The position numbers and the translations under genes are program-made. The notes beneath the pieces are model-generated. The model was given only the letters and a program-made list of their open reading frames with translations. It had not been told where the DNA came from and ran no database searches. Shown piece by piece: positions 22,584-23,257 of a DNA stretch of 23,257 nucleotides (the stretch's first letter is position 1; the number at the start of each line of letters is the position of its first letter). The DNA comes from Bacteroidales bacterium UBA5342 (lineage in GTDB: Bacteria; Bacteroidota; Bacteroidia; Bacteroidales; UBA5342), in NCBI GenBank assembly GCA_002408065.1, contig DHQI01000018.1, positions 19,246 through 42,502 on the forward strand, read 5' to 3'.

Positions 22584-23257
22584 ACCTCAATCGTACCTTG
22601 CTGGAATTGAAATTAACGAAGATTAAAGTGCATTTTAAATGGTGTAGCACCTCAATCGTACCTTGCTGGAATTGAAATAATATAATTAAACATGTTGTAA
22701 CTATCAAGCCAATTACCTCAATCGTACCTTGCTGGAATTGAAATATATCTACTAAATTTGTATTTGGTACGTCTAAATATACCTCAATCGTACCTTGCTG
22801 GAATTGAAATCGACTAAACCGAGCGCCCGTCTGTGGGCAAAAACTTACCTCAATCGTACCTTGCTGGAATTGAAATAAATTTACCGTGTTGACTATTGCG
22901 CTGGTCAGGACACCTCAATCGTACCTTGCTGGAATTGAAATATAACAGTTGACAATATTATACTAGAGTCATTATTACCTCAATCGTACCTTGCTGGAAT
23001 TGAAATAGCTTCACACATTTTTTTCTAAACTCTTTTTGGTTTACCTCAATCGTACCTTGCTGGAATTGAAATTAAATTTTATTACCCCTTTTGTAAACTT
23101 GATCTACAACCTCAATCGTACCTTGCTGGAATTGAAATAAGGGGGAAGCCCTGTAATTTGTGCAAACTCAATAACCTCAATCGTACCTTGCTGGAATTGA
23201 AATTTATATTTCTCTGAAACAATAGTTTTATTTACTATACCTCAATCGTACCTTGCT
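22584..23257 (+). CRISPR. Type I-B CRISPR array, truncated by window end
   Basis: Repeats are 30 bases, starting ACCTCAATCG, with TACCTTGCTG in the middle and ending GAATTGAAAT. They start at 22584, 22649, 22715, 22781, 22847, 22912, 22977, 23043, 23109, 23174 and 23239; the last is cut after 19 bases. All visible repeats are identical. The ten spacers are 35 or 36 bases. The ATTGAAAT end is the usual 3' end of such repeats and would become the 5' handle after Cas6 cutting, so transcription runs on +, away from the leader. No degenerate terminal repeat is seen, so the array continues beyond the window. Confidence 0.99.

Noticed and set aside
22420..22707. Minus-strand frame across the leader and first repeats
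   Set aside because: It is made of CRISPR repeat and leader sequence, so it is not a gene.

Overview
This window looks like a chromosomal segment of a member of the Bacteroidota, probably Bacteroidales or Marinilabiliales (order-level placement is inference). The clues are a one-protein hybrid two-component regulator, a PorE-type lipoprotein of the type IX secretion system, a DUF4834-like small membrane protein, few Shine-Dalgarno sequences, and AT-rich spacers full of TTTTTCATT-type filler.

Layout. Positions 2-10162 are mostly housekeeping. They hold the 3' part of a hybrid two-component regulator (+), a two-domain ABC ATPase of ModF type (-) with a decayed antitoxin-like fragment at its 5' edge, a PorE-like OmpA lipoprotein (-), a small DUF4834-like membrane protein (+), an ankyrin-repeat lipoprotein (+) preceded by a heptamer array, a PhoH-family ATPase (+) and a WYL-domain regulator (+). 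Positions 10163-12010 are a transition zone with a HIRAN-domain protein, a 51-residue membrane peptide, an Rnl2-type RNA ligase and REP-like repeats.

Positions 12026-23257 hold a type I-B CRISPR-Cas locus in the order cas6, cas8b, cas7b, cas5b, cas3, cas4, cas1, cas2, leader, array. All genes are on + and point toward the array. Cas6 should cut the array transcript. Cas8b, Cas7b and Cas5b should assemble with the crRNA into Cascade. Cas3 should destroy the bound target, and Cas4, Cas1 and Cas2 should add spacers. The array has ten complete 30-base repeats plus an eleventh cut by the window end, with ten spacers of 35-36 bases. The leader carries a sequence resembling the Bacteroidota rRNA-leader boxA and two inverted repeats.

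The most unusual part is a pair of REP-associated tyrosine transposases (RAYTs) on either side of cas6. Each has its own hairpin family. In both, one hairpin lies inside the transposase coding sequence as an exact 33-base, 11-codon in-frame segment, in the loop between the HUH motif and the catalytic tyrosine. Another begins on the transposase stop codon. Each RAYT unit also lies between long direct repeats: 36 bases with 33 identical around the first, and 40 identical bases around the second. The second repeat duplicates the 3' end of cas6. These units look like cassettes that inserted into the CRISPR operon.
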